Below, piece after piece: positions 28,753 to 37,921 of a DNA stretch of 64,000 nt (positions are counted from its first letter, which is position 1; every line of letters begins with the position of its first letter). The stretch is from CBDATG01 sp965200145. GTDB taxonomy: Bacteria; Chloroflexota; Dehalococcoidia; Lucifugimonadales; Lucifugimonadaceae. Location: the NCBI GenBank assembly GCA_965200145.1, contig CBDATG010000001.1:124001-188000 (forward strand), written 5' to 3'. A program made the position numbers and the translations under genes. Below the pieces are notes generated by a model that saw nothing but the letters and a program-made list of their open reading frames with translations, did no database searches and was not told the DNA's origin.

Positions 28753-30087
28753 CTAACCGTGCGCCCCCTCTCCGCCATGTTCGTCGTCATGCTCCGGATG
28801 ATGGTGCGGGATTATCGCAAACGCACCGAACATCAAGGTCAATACCGAAAAGATTATCGCCTGTATAAAGCCAACGAAAATCTCCAACCCAATAAACGGG
28901 ATCATCCCGATCAACGGGAACAGGAAGCCCATCGCTATCAGCAACACCTCACCTGCAAACATGTTCCCGAAAAGTCGGAACGTGAAGCTGATCACCTTGA
29001 TCAACTCGCCGATCGCCTCAAGGATCCCGACGAAGAAATCTATCGGCGCCTTGACAGGGTTGAAGAAAAACTTGCCCATATAGCCCTTGAACCCAAGCGC
29101 TCTGAATCCCCATACCTGCACTGAAATCATCGCGAAGATTGCGACTGCCAGTGTCATGTTCAAGTCAGTGCTCGAACCACGCAGGTATGGCACCAGAAGG
29201 CCGACTCGCTTCCGGCCGTCGCCGATAAGTGCCTGGTAATCAGCACCGCGGTCTTTCCATTCATCGTCAGTTGGCGGAACCGGCGGCGGATTGCCATCGT
29301 GAAGCCGGTCCGCAATCCTCGCAACGCCATCCGCATCCAGGTGTCCGATATCCAAGTCGTACGCCACGATATGCGAGAAGGACAGCTTGGAGCTCTCGCC
29401 GCGACCAAACGGGAGGATGCGCGGGCCAGACGTGCCATCGAACACGACGAAATCTTGCTCACCATACTCACCCGACAGCATGTAAGACACGACATGTTGA
29501 AGCTCGGGGTTTGTCGCGTGCCCCTTCAGAAACACCGCCAAATCGTGATGATGCTGGACTTCGTGATGGAACTCATCAACCAGCTCTTCGTCGACATCAT
29601 GAGAGGCGATATAGGCCTCGATCTTGTGGTAGAACCATTCCTCGGTCGTCTCAACCCTGCCTATCGTCCCGACCACGGGCAACACTCCCAGCCAGTTGGA
29701 GAACAGGACAACGAGGAATATCGCCGTCGCTACAGGAAGGAACATTCTCCCGCGCTTGCCACCAGCCGACTCTGCCAAGTCGATGAAGAACTCGTAGAAG
29801 ATCTCCATCAACGCCTGCCAGCGACCTGGGACCTGCCTAATGCGACGCGTCGCAAGCCAAGTGATCACGACAAGCACGATAATCGCAAGCGCGAACATGA
29901 GCACAGTGTTGACGAGCTGGTAGCCGCCAATCGTTGCCACGAGCTCGGATGGAATCTGGATTACCGGCACCGTCCCGCCGATGAATCCGAATCCAAATCC
30001 TGCTCCGAGGGCGCCGCCTAAAACCGATATGGCGGCGACAGCGAGAAGAACTACCGCGATTACGATTCCTTTAGGCGACGAGAGCAA
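28753..30087 (-). CDS. atpB: ATP synthase a subunit with large hydrophilic insertion
   Basis: Forms the half-channels next to the c ring. At 444 residues it is far longer than the usual 240-300. Typical parts are present: N-terminal helices, FSNWLGVLPVVGTI (about 129-142), PYLRGSSTDLNMTLA (about 300-314), and the helix with the essential arginine, SFTFRLFGNMFAGE (Arg near 371). Between them, residues about 143-297 are a soluble, acidic and His-containing insertion (for example HHEVQHHHDLAVFL). The C-terminus is a His/Asp/Glu-rich tail, PHHHPEHDDEHGGEGAHG. The insertion keeps frame and the rest is intact, so this is a real variant and not a frameshift. Confidence 0.93.
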   Translation of the reverse strand: MLSSPKGIVIAVVLLAVAAISVLGGALGAGFGFGFIGGTVPVIQIPSELVATIGGYQLVNTVLMFALAIIVLVVITWLATRRIRQVPGRWQALMEIFYEFFIDLAESAGGKRGRMFLPVATAIFLVVLFSNWLGVLPVVGTIGRVETTEEWFYHKIEAYIASHDVDEELVDEFHHEVQHHHDLAVFLKGHATNPELQHVVSYMLSGEYGEQDFVVFDGTSGPRILPFGRGESSKLSFSHIVAYDLDIGHLDADGVARIADRLHDGNPPPVPPTDDEWKDRGADYQALIGDGRKRVGLLVPYLRGSSTDLNMTLAVAIFAMISVQVWGFRALGFKGYMGKFFFNPVKAPIDFFVGILEAIGELIKVISFTFRLFGNMFAGEVLLIAMGFLFPLIGMIPFIGLEIFVGFIQAIIFSVLTLMFGAFAIIPHHHPEHDDEHGGEGAHG

Positions 30088-30184
30088 TCTATGCCTCGCC
30101 CGCCTCGGAATGCGTCGTTCCGTTGTCCGTCAAATTCACTGTTGTGGGCAAATACCTTATGTGTTTCGGCCAGGGGATTTGAAC

Positions 30185-30481
30185 CTAATCCGAGCCGACT
30201 CGCTGCAACATGCGAACCATCCCAGTCAACGCTACCGCTACTCCGATCAGAACTCCGCTGATCAAGAGCAACGGTGCAGTGTTGAATCGGGCGTCGAGCC
30301 ACCAGCCTGCGATGGCACCGACCGCGATGCTCGCCGCTACGAACCATCCGATCATCGTGAGCCGGACCAGCGTGGGCGCAATGCCCGGCAGACGCTTCTT
30401 ACTGGAATGCCGATTGGCATCACCGTTTGAAGGCCGGCCGGGTGACGCGTCCCGCGCCTTTGGTTCGTCAGCAGTTGGCAT
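30185..30481 (-). CDS. AtpZ/AtpI-like membrane protein
   Basis: A 98-residue protein with a polar N-terminus and two membrane helices (MIGWFVAASIAVGAIAGWWL and LLLISGVLIGVAVALTGM). The spacing and the Gly-Trp-Trp-Leu-Asp end of helix 1 match the small AtpZ/AtpI-type proteins that open many atp operons and help assemble the c ring or move magnesium. First gene of the operon. Confidence 0.85.
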   Translation of the reverse strand: MPTADEPKARDASPGRPSNGDANRHSSKKRLPGIAPTLVRLTMIGWFVAASIAVGAIAGWWLDARFNTAPLLLISGVLIGVAVALTGMVRMLQRVGSD

Positions 30482-30653
30482 TGGGTTAACCCGCCTGTTG
30501 CCATCAAGTGATTATACGCGAGATTCGTAATCCCGATAACGACTGGCGTGTGTTTAACCGTTTGCGCGTTGATGTAGACTGCTAGCACGCGGGGCACTTC
30601 GAGTGGCATTCCCGCGTTAACTCCTATCTCAATGTAGTGGCTACGAGTTTCAA

Positions 30654-32219
30654 ATGATCTACGACTACATCGTCATCGGTGCCGGATCCGCGGGCGCGAT
30701 TATCGCAAGCCGACTCTCTGAAGACGCTGGCACTAGCGTCCTGTTGCTGGAAGCCGGGCCGGACTATCCGACGATCGAGTCGTTGCCGATGGAGATCAAA
30801 CTGGGTTACGGGTACGACCGCAACATCTGGGCTCGAGCGTTCGGTAAGGACAGCAAGCACAACTGGAACTTCACCGCCAAGTCAAACGACCTGTTCCCGG
30901 ATATGATGGTGCCACGCGGCAAGTTGGTCGGTGGGTCAAGCTCCGTTAACGCCCAGATATTTCTAAGGGGTATGCCAGAAGACTATGACGACTGGTCAGC
31001 CTGGGGAAATGATGAGTGGTCGTTTCAGAAGCTGCTGCCTTACTTGCGAAGAATCGAGACCGATCTTGATTACTCGGGCGACTTCCACGGTAACGATGGC
31101 GCGATTAAGTGCAGGCGATGGAAGCAAGAGGAGTGGAACACTGACCAGATGGCATTCGTTGACGCATGCACGGCGCTAGGCTTCCCAACCTTCGCCGACG
31201 CAAACGATCCAGACTCGGAAGGCGTCGGACCACCGCCGTTCAACAACCCAGGCGGCGTTAGGCAGAGTACCAACATCGGTTACCTCTCCGAAGCTCGACA
31301 CCGACTGAACCTTACCTTGCGCGCCGACTGCATGGTGCATCGAATCCTGTTCAACGGAACGCAAGCCACCGCCGTCGAAGTGGAATCTGGAGGCGAGAGA
31401 TTCGTTGCGGAAGGCAATGAGATTGTTCTCAGCGCGGGCGCATTGTGCACACCTCAAACGCTGATGCTCTCCGGCATCGGGCCGGCAGACCATCTCAAGG
31501 AGTTTGACATCCCCGTCGTCGTTGATTCGCCAGGCGTTGGTCAGAACCTGCGCGACCATCCACAAGTGTCCACGACTTGGCGTACCAAACCAGATTTCGT
31601 TCAAGACCCGCTCGCCCCCAAGATTCAGGTCAATTTGAAATACACTGCTGGCGGCTCGAAGCTGCGCAACGACATGTTCATCCACCCGCTATCCTGCTCG
31701 ACTCAGGACGGCATATACCTGATCTCGGACGCCGCGCCCATGGGCATATCAATGATCACCGCTCTCTACCTGGCCGAATCTGCCGGCGAGGTCAGGTTGC
31801 AATCGCGGGATGCCAATGTCCAGCCGCTACTGGACTACAACCTACTAAATGCTGAGTTCGACAAGTCACGCATGCGCGAAGGGGTCAGGCTTTGCGTGAA
31901 GATCGGCGAGCAGAATGCATACACTGAGATCATTGACGAACTAATCGCACCCAGGCCTGACATCCTAGGGTCCGACTCTGAACTCACGGAGTTCATCATG
32001 GAGCGTGTGGGCACAAGCCATCACGCTTCGGGAACATGCAAGATGGGACCGGACAGCGACTCGATGGCGGTGCTGGACCAGTACGGAAGGGTCAAGGGAG
32101 CCACTGGGCTCAGAGTTGCCGATGCGTCCAACATGCCAGACTGCATCCGAGCAAACACTAACGTCACCTCAATGGTCATCGGCGAGCGCATCGCCGACTT
32201 CATCATCGAAGGCAAGTAG
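30654..32219 (+). CDS. GMC-family FAD oxidoreductase (choline dehydrogenase-like)
   Basis: A 521-residue flavoenzyme. FAD-binding motif DYIVIGAGSAGAIIASRLS with LLLEAGPD is at the N-terminus; GKLVGGSSSVNAQIFLRGMP and SAGALCTPQTLMLSGIGP are the two GMC signatures; the catalytic histidine is in GTSHHASGTCKMG; the C-terminus has DASNMPDCIRANTN. GMC enzymes oxidise alcohols such as choline, sugars or polyethylene glycol; which one is unknown here. No betaine-aldehyde dehydrogenase or transporter is next to it. Confidence 0.93.
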   Translation: MIYDYIVIGAGSAGAIIASRLSEDAGTSVLLLEAGPDYPTIESLPMEIKLGYGYDRNIWARAFGKDSKHNWNFTAKSNDLFPDMMVPRGKLVGGSSSVNAQIFLRGMPEDYDDWSAWGNDEWSFQKLLPYLRRIETDLDYSGDFHGNDGAIKCRRWKQEEWNTDQMAFVDACTALGFPTFADANDPDSEGVGPPPFNNPGGVRQSTNIGYLSEARHRLNLTLRADCMVHRILFNGTQATAVEVESGGERFVAEGNEIVLSAGALCTPQTLMLSGIGPADHLKEFDIPVVVDSPGVGQNLRDHPQVSTTWRTKPDFVQDPLAPKIQVNLKYTAGGSKLRNDMFIHPLSCSTQDGIYLISDAAPMGISMITALYLAESAGEVRLQSRDANVQPLLDYNLLNAEFDKSRMREGVRLCVKIGEQNAYTEIIDELIAPRPDILGSDSELTEFIMERVGTSHHASGTCKMGPDSDSMAVLDQYGRVKGATGLRVADASNMPDCIRANTNVTSMVIGERIADFIIEGK

Positions 32220-32275
32220 GAACTTCCCCCTGCTCTGCCTCCCTTGTCAGGTGGCCGGCTTAAGTACCCGTCGTC

Positions 32276-32857
32276 TCATGGGCGGGCAGCTGGCCCCTCG
32301 CCCTCAGTCTCTTCCAAGCTAAGCGATTCCACCAGGTCTGAGAACGCGCTCATCTTCTCGCGTTGTTCGGCTGTAACTGGAGTCGCACTCTCTTCGCGAT
32401 GTCGTGAGCGACGGCGTTCTTCAAGCTCTTCCATCTCGCGCTCCGTTGACCGAATATCGTTCGTCACATGCTCAAGAACTTCGTCTGCCATGAATATCGG
32501 CACGCGGGTGCGCATCGCGATGGCTATCGCATCAGACGGACGAGCATCAATATCGCGTAGCTCGTCGCCTACTCTGACTGTCACATCTGCTAGGAATGTC
32601 TTGTCTTCAAGCGAACGTATGTAGACGTGCTCGACCGAACCTCCTAACTCACGAATCGCATTGATCAATAGGTCGTGTGTCATCGGACGTTTGGGATTCG
32701 GGTCGCGTGTCGGCGTAATGATGGCATTGGCTTCGAAGTGTCCGATCATGATCGGGCAGATGCGGTTGTCCGACGGATCCTTGGCTTTGAGGATCAAGAA
32801 ACGATCATTGTTTGCATCTCGAGAAAGAGCGATGTGGTGGACCTCTACCTCAATCAT
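32276..32857 (-). CDS. Bifunctional nuclease-family protein (DUF151)
   Basis: ATG at 32857 is chosen because AAGGAG lies nine bases upstream; a TTG nine bases earlier is less likely. 193 residues. The BFN domain has CPIMIGHFEANAI, PMTHDLLINAIRELGGSV and the hallmark ARPSDAIAIAMRTRVPIF. A charged C-terminal region (EREMEELEERRRSRHRE) is added. Members in other bacteria show nuclease activity on RNA and DNA or act in stress responses. Lone gene, convergent with the GMC gene. Confidence 0.88.
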   Translation of the reverse strand: MIEVEVHHIALSRDANNDRFLILKAKDPSDNRICPIMIGHFEANAIITPTRDPNPKRPMTHDLLINAIRELGGSVEHVYIRSLEDKTFLADVTVRVGDELRDIDARPSDAIAIAMRTRVPIFMADEVLEHVTNDIRSTEREMEELEERRRSRHREESATPVTAEQREKMSAFSDLVESLSLEETEGEGPAARP

Positions 32858-33021
32858 GGTGATCAACTCCTTCGTGTCATGACCATCCGGCTGTGGCTCA
32901 AGAGCCTCACACCGAGACGGCCGTGCTGTGCCGTTGGCGCAAACCTAACGCGATTGTTTGAATACTCTACAACGATTCACGCCGATTGGCGAATCGGAAC
33001 CGAGACCACAACGAGTCTCCA

Positions 33022-33231
33022 CTAGAGCTCTTCCTGCCCAGCGCGCTGGTCGACGACAGAGACCCGATTGACTAATCGCCTTTGCACTTCAAACCGATCA
33101 ATCATGATTCTCCGTCCGCACTTCAAGCAATTCATTCCCAAATCAGCACCGACTCGGTGGACTTGCCAATCTCTGCCACCGCATGGATGCGGTTTACGCA
33201 ATGAGACGACATCACCGACCGCGAAGGGCAC
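33022..33231 (-). CDS. DUF951 small zinc-ribbon-like protein
   Basis: The conserved core is VGDVVSLRKPHPCGGRDWQV followed by HRVGADLGMNCLKCGRRIM, the signature of DUF951. A GTG at 33231 gives 69 residues, the usual size. A longer reading to 33333 would overlap pyrF by 71 bases and adds no conserved sequence. It follows pyrF by about 30 bases and is probably co-transcribed. Role unknown; the family has Cys residues able to hold a metal. Confidence 0.82.
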   Translation of the reverse strand: MPFAVGDVVSLRKPHPCGGRDWQVHRVGADLGMNCLKCGRRIMIDRFEVQRRLVNRVSVVDQRAGQEEL

Positions 33232-33262
33232 GACGTCCCGGTCGCGTCTGCCGCTAGCTAGC

Positions 33263-34081
33263 TCAGGCACTCCTGATGCCTCCTGCAATCTCACGCCTGC
33301 ACGCCAGTACCGCATCCCGAGCTGCTTGTCCATAGCTCAAAGGGTCGGCGCCGGCATAGATGACTCCTCGCGACGAGCTGATCAGAAACTGCCTACCTCC
33401 GACTCGCGCGCAATCCTCAGCCCTGCCGCCCTGAGCACCGATGCCAGGTATCAGGATGGGGGTATGCGAATACCGTGTGACAAGATCGGCAAGGACTTTC
33501 GTCTCCGACAGGCCACCCTCACCACTCCGAGAAGGTGCCACGACCAAACCGATGTTCTCACCGTCTCCCAAGCTGTGTGCAAGCTCAGCTACCCGCTCAT
33601 AAACAGGCTGACCAGTCGTCTCACGCATGCTCTGAATCACTGCACCGCCAGGGTTTGATGTCCAGCACAACACGAACGCTCCGCGTCCAGGGTGTCCCAA
33701 GAACGGAGTTATGGCCTCGGCACCAATGTACGGGCTAACCGTCACTGCATCGAAATTCAGCACGTCGAACACTGCCTTGGCGTACGCCTGACCAGTGTGC
33801 GCAACATCGCCACGCTTGGCATCCGCCAACACGAAGGCATCGGGAGCAACTTCTCGTATGTGTTGCACCGTGGCATCCAAGGCGCGCATCCCGGGGATTC
33901 CCAATGCCTCGTAGAAGGCGAATTGCAACTTGTACGCGGCCACGAGGTCGTAAGTCGAATCCACGATTTCACGATTGAACTCTGGGACATCTGCAACAGG
34001 CATCCGCGATGGGTCAGGATCAAGTCCAACGCAGACGTGGCTCCCGGACGCTTCGATTGCGCGAACGAGCTTGGCGCGCAT
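33263..34081 (-). CDS. pyrF: Orotidine 5'-phosphate decarboxylase (type 2)
   Basis: Last step of UMP synthesis. 272 residues, longer type 2 form: VCVGLDPDPSRMP near residue 16, YKLQFAFYEALG, and the catalytic LADAKRGDVAHTG; the phosphate-binding end has LIPGIGAQGG and ISSSRGVIYA. It lies 7-8 kb from the main pyr operon, on the same strand. Followed by the DUF951 gene. Confidence 0.95.
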   Translation of the reverse strand: MRAKLVRAIEASGSHVCVGLDPDPSRMPVADVPEFNREIVDSTYDLVAAYKLQFAFYEALGIPGMRALDATVQHIREVAPDAFVLADAKRGDVAHTGQAYAKAVFDVLNFDAVTVSPYIGAEAITPFLGHPGRGAFVLCWTSNPGGAVIQSMRETTGQPVYERVAELAHSLGDGENIGLVVAPSRSGEGGLSETKVLADLVTRYSHTPILIPGIGAQGGRAEDCARVGGRQFLISSSRGVIYAGADPLSYGQAARDAVLACRREIAGGIRSA

Positions 34082-34105
34082 GGTGGGGTTCGTCGTTCGA
34101 GGCTT

Positions 34106-36997
34106 CTACGAGCGGCTGCGTCGGGAGGAAGGCAACATCGGTTGTTTAGTTCCGCAAATCGAAGGTTCCTGCGCCAAGTTGTATCTAACAGCGGCCAATG
34201 ACTCAACCGCCTCGGATTCCGCCGCCATCACTTCAGTTAGGAATCGCTCGTCAAGCATGATGCGCGTCGGGTCGATGGCACACTTGAAAAACGGCTTGAA
34301 TTCGGCTCCCTTTAGCTCGGTGTAGAGGCGTTGGGCCGCCGCCAATTGCCATTCTTCCAAAGTCCGCACATCCAGAACGGGTAACGTTCGCAACATCGTT
34401 CTGTTGCCTCTTCCTCGCCCGAGTTGCGACCGATTGGCGTGGTTGGCGTGACACAACAGTCCCAGTGTTGTGTTGAACCAAAGAGTCAACGCGCATTCCA
34501 ATCCATCCATCTTCGTATCGTCGTCCTCGTTTACCTGCAGGGTGAACCAACTCGTGACACCGAGCGCAGTCGCATCTGTCAAGGTCGCCGCGATACGTTG
34601 AGCGTTGTACCGAATGTCGCACGCAAGATGCAACCCTCCTGCGTGGGGCCAAATTCCTCCGACAGCCGCTGAAGTCTTCGGCAGAAGGCGGGCGTTGGGC
34701 GTATTCAACATGGTCCTCTGTTGTCGAGAATCAACGTGCCATAAGGCAGGATATCTGACCGAATGTTCCCAACCGTCTTGAATGTCGAACGCGCCTCGGC
34801 TACCTTTGATTTTCAGGTGATAAGGACTAATCGCACAAACGGACTCCAGTCCGGTAACTGGCAAAGTCGCCGCCACCTCGGTGCCATCCGATGTGTAGAG
34901 TTCACCTCGAACCAATGCCCAAGCGTACTGTCCGACGACAGCTGACCGCCACCTGCTACCAACCCAGGCGTCACCGTCTATCGGTGCTTCAACGACCTCG
35001 CCCCATTTATCCGACCCGAGCGCGAGTTCTGTCCCACCAACGGGGGGTCCGTTAATCTGGTGTACACCAGCAGGCACACGCTGGATCTGCCGGTGAACCG
35101 CGGAAGCCTCGCTCGCAAATTCGGGTCGTCGCCAAAGGTTGACAAACTTAGCCGTCCGAGGCGGCGTTTCGTCGCTATCGAGTTTCCTAGCCACGATCAT
35201 CGTCTCGGCGATGCCCGTGTCATAAGAAAGGGACTGTCTCCCGAAACCGTGGAGCGCAACGACCCATTCCACTTGGTACGTGTGAGCGAGCATTTCTCGG
35301 ATGCCCCGCCAAGACGTCCCGAAGAGGAACGAAGCTGGCAACACGAATGCCAACCTACCGGACGCTTCAATCGCGCGGTCCGCCAATAACATGAACGCGG
35401 ATGCTAGTCCGGCAACCAGGTTCGCCGGTGTCCCATCGACCACTTCAGATAACCGAGCAGAAAGTTCCTCCGCATCCTCTTCCGCGTGTCCGAACACCCG
35501 GGTCTTGTAGTCTCCCTCACCGGTCGCGCTGTTGTGACGGCGAAACGGCGGGTTCGCTATGACCAGGTTGGCTTCGGGACGCGGCACTTGAGCCTTGGTA
35601 CGCGACCCATTCGATGAAACTTGCTTGGCCGCACCCGAAAACATCGACCAGACCGACTGGGTGTCTAACCACTCCAACGAGCCGATCTTCGCGCTTCCTG
35701 CATCGTCTTGGTCAATTCCGAGAGGGAATACGTGAACGTTCATCGACTCGAACGTCGCTTTCGGGGACATCGAGGCAAGCATCGAGGCCGTTACATGAAT
35801 GGCAGCATCAACAACATCTGCGCCGTGGATCGTGTCTTCGATCAGAATTGGATGCAGTCGGTCCAAGTACTTCGAAGACTTGACCTGGCGACTCGCTCGA
35901 TGGTTTTGAATGATCTGTTGGTACGATGCCATGAGAAGCGTACCAGTACCGCACGCGGGATCAAGCACGGCGAAGTCCCGCAAGGAATCTGGTTTCGACC
36001 AATCCACACCTGGCCAACCGCTCGGTGCCAATGCCAAACCAGCTAGCAAGGTCGCCGCCGGGATGCTTGTGTAATATGCCGCGAGGAACTTACGGTCTGC
36101 GACCAGACGGTTAAAGACCTGACCCATAACATCATGCCCAACGAGATGAATGTAATCGATCATGTCGCGTGAAGTCTTCACGCACTCCGAAACGAAGTGC
36201 GCCGCTTCTGCCAACGGAACTTCCCTCAATACACCAAGAGGTTGCTCGAAAATCGGTCGATAATCAATCTCCAGTATGCGAGACCAAATTGACGCCAGCT
36301 CTTCAACATACGCTCGCGATACGGTGGCATCCGGTCCGTCACGCCGCGGAACCATGGGCACCCTGGTTGTGGCGCAGCTAAGCCGGTCGTGAAACACCAT
36401 CGCGTTGATGCACATCAAAGCCGCCATGTTTGCAACTTCCCGCGACTCGCCACGGTTAAATACTCTGGCAACAGCGGACATAGCCAACGGGCTGTAATAT
36501 AACCGCGAGCCGGCGGCGTACGCACCTTCCTCTAGGCGAACGACAGCCTCAATTAGGTAATTCGACCTCGCCGCCGCCAACACCACCGCGTTCGCCAAGT
36601 CTCCGATTGAACCGCGCTCTAACGGGGGAAGATCCGATTCCGCGTGCCATTCACGCCACTTGAACTCCGATGCGCGCAACCTGTCTGACAGGTCTGCCTC
36701 GTGAACTTCCCGCAACTCGCTAGGCAACACGAGGGCAATCGTAACGCCGACTTCTCGCCCGCCCACTTTCAGGAACAGCTTGGCCAAGGCGTCATTGTCA
36801 ACACTACGAGCAGGTGCAAACTCCGACTCAATGACGACCGGTCCAGATGCGCGTTGCACAAGAACGTCTGGACGTCGACCAGCGACTACCAGCTCCGCCT
36901 GTGCGTCCAATCCGAAATCGTCCCTCAACAGTCTGGCCAAAGCGACATTAACTGTCGCCTCATGAACGAGGAGTGATTGACGGTCTACGGGTGACAC
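34106..36997 (-). CDS. N6-adenine DNA methylase with N-terminal nuclease-like domain (type IIG-like)
   Basis: A 963-residue protein from GTG at 36997. Residues 35-60 read VVAGRRPDVLV then VVIESEF, like the PD-(D/E)xK nuclease core (Asp44, Glu57), although ExE replaces ExK. A helical region follows. The methylase domain has motif I VLDPACGTGTLL near residue 352 and motif IV ANPPF near 478. A C-terminal target-recognition-like half closes the protein. No separate specificity or helicase gene is adjacent. The architecture fits a one-protein restriction-modification enzyme, but loss of the nuclease lysine could leave only methylation. The downstream neighbour pyrF is 24 bases away. Confidence 0.8.
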   Translation of the reverse strand: MSPVDRQSLLVHEATVNVALARLLRDDFGLDAQAELVVAGRRPDVLVQRASGPVVIESEFAPARSVDNDALAKLFLKVGGREVGVTIALVLPSELREVHEADLSDRLRASEFKWREWHAESDLPPLERGSIGDLANAVVLAAARSNYLIEAVVRLEEGAYAAGSRLYYSPLAMSAVARVFNRGESREVANMAALMCINAMVFHDRLSCATTRVPMVPRRDGPDATVSRAYVEELASIWSRILEIDYRPIFEQPLGVLREVPLAEAAHFVSECVKTSRDMIDYIHLVGHDVMGQVFNRLVADRKFLAAYYTSIPAATLLAGLALAPSGWPGVDWSKPDSLRDFAVLDPACGTGTLLMASYQQIIQNHRASRQVKSSKYLDRLHPILIEDTIHGADVVDAAIHVTASMLASMSPKATFESMNVHVFPLGIDQDDAGSAKIGSLEWLDTQSVWSMFSGAAKQVSSNGSRTKAQVPRPEANLVIANPPFRRHNSATGEGDYKTRVFGHAEEDAEELSARLSEVVDGTPANLVAGLASAFMLLADRAIEASGRLAFVLPASFLFGTSWRGIREMLAHTYQVEWVVALHGFGRQSLSYDTGIAETMIVARKLDSDETPPRTAKFVNLWRRPEFASEASAVHRQIQRVPAGVHQINGPPVGGTELALGSDKWGEVVEAPIDGDAWVGSRWRSAVVGQYAWALVRGELYTSDGTEVAATLPVTGLESVCAISPYHLKIKGSRGAFDIQDGWEHSVRYPALWHVDSRQQRTMLNTPNARLLPKTSAAVGGIWPHAGGLHLACDIRYNAQRIAATLTDATALGVTSWFTLQVNEDDDTKMDGLECALTLWFNTTLGLLCHANHANRSQLGRGRGNRTMLRTLPVLDVRTLEEWQLAAAQRLYTELKGAEFKPFFKCAIDPTRIMLDERFLTEVMAAESEAVESLAAVRYNLAQEPSICGTKQPMLPSSRRSRS

Positions 36998-37181
36998 TTA
37001 ACGTTTCGGGTCAATTCAACACGCCCGGTTAAGAGCGTGTCGTACAACGGTAGATATATTCATTATCAATGCAATTTGCAGTACATCGCCGACAGCGTCA
37101 GCCCCGCTTCCAGTGCCACGACCCAACCCCGTGAACCATTACGACTTCGCAGACGAACGCACTCCCCCGTCGGACAGCCCG

Positions 37182-37862
37182 ATGGCGCCGACGCGCCAAG
37201 ATTTGGAGTGGCTGTTTGTCAAGCTATTCGGACATTACGGACCGAGAGAGTGGTGGCCGACGGTACATGGCGGTGACTTCGAGCTCGTCATCGGTGCCAT
37301 TTTGGTGCAGAACGTTAGCTGGAAGTCCACCAAGACAGCACTCACAAACCTACGCGAAGCGGGAATCTGGTCGTTCGATGCGATCCTAGCGTGCGAAGAT
37401 TCTGACCTGCACACCCTACTACGTCCAACTGTCTATTGGCGCATGAAGGCGCGGAAACTCAGGGAGTTCGCGTGCTTCATAACCACACAACACGACGGGA
37501 ACCTCGAAAGCCTATTCTCTCTTGAAGTCGGCGAGATGCGCCAACAGCTACTTGGAGTCTGGGGGATAGGTCCGGAAACGGCAGACGACATAGTTCTCTA
37601 CGGCGCCGGGCGGCCGTCGTTTGTCATCGATGCATACACGAAGAGGCTCTTGACGCGACTCGGCTTCGAAGTGAAGCCAAACACATACGCCGCGTACCAG
37701 GAACTATTTCACAAGTCACTTCCGAACGATGCCGACCTGTTCAACGAGTACCACGCGCTCATCGATTACCACAGTGCCAACGTATGCAAGGCACGTCCCA
37801 TGTGCGCCGAATGCACGCTGGCAGATGATTGTCCTACGGGTCTCGGCCTAACCCAGTCGTAA
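37182..37862 (+). CDS. HhH-GPD DNA glycosylase with 4Fe-4S cluster, MagIII-like
   Basis: ATG at 37182 fits the family start; GTG at 37113 would add 23 polar residues. The fold shows VIGAILVQNVSWKSTKTAL, the helix-hairpin-helix LLGVWGIGPETADDIVLY, catalytic Asp in SFVIDAYTKRLL, and a cysteine set CKARPMCAECTLADDC for an iron-sulfur cluster. The endonuclease III lysine is absent (GPET in place of GRKT), which points to a monofunctional glycosylase of the MagIII type that removes alkylated bases. Divergent from the large methylase. Confidence 0.87.
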   Translation: MAPTRQDLEWLFVKLFGHYGPREWWPTVHGGDFELVIGAILVQNVSWKSTKTALTNLREAGIWSFDAILACEDSDLHTLLRPTVYWRMKARKLREFACFITTQHDGNLESLFSLEVGEMRQQLLGVWGIGPETADDIVLYGAGRPSFVIDAYTKRLLTRLGFEVKPNTYAAYQELFHKSLPNDADLFNEYHALIDYHSANVCKARPMCAECTLADDCPTGLGLTQS

Positions 37863-37921
37863 CGCAAACCGAGAATTCAACGTCTAGCCCAGTTTGCGCC
37901 AGCGGCCATCGGATCAGAGCA

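Noticed and set aside
30175..30185. GGATTTGAACC, like a tRNA T-loop read on the minus strand
   Set aside because: Flanking bases do not form a T-stem, anticodon arm or acceptor; it is the end of the AtpZ/I-like gene.
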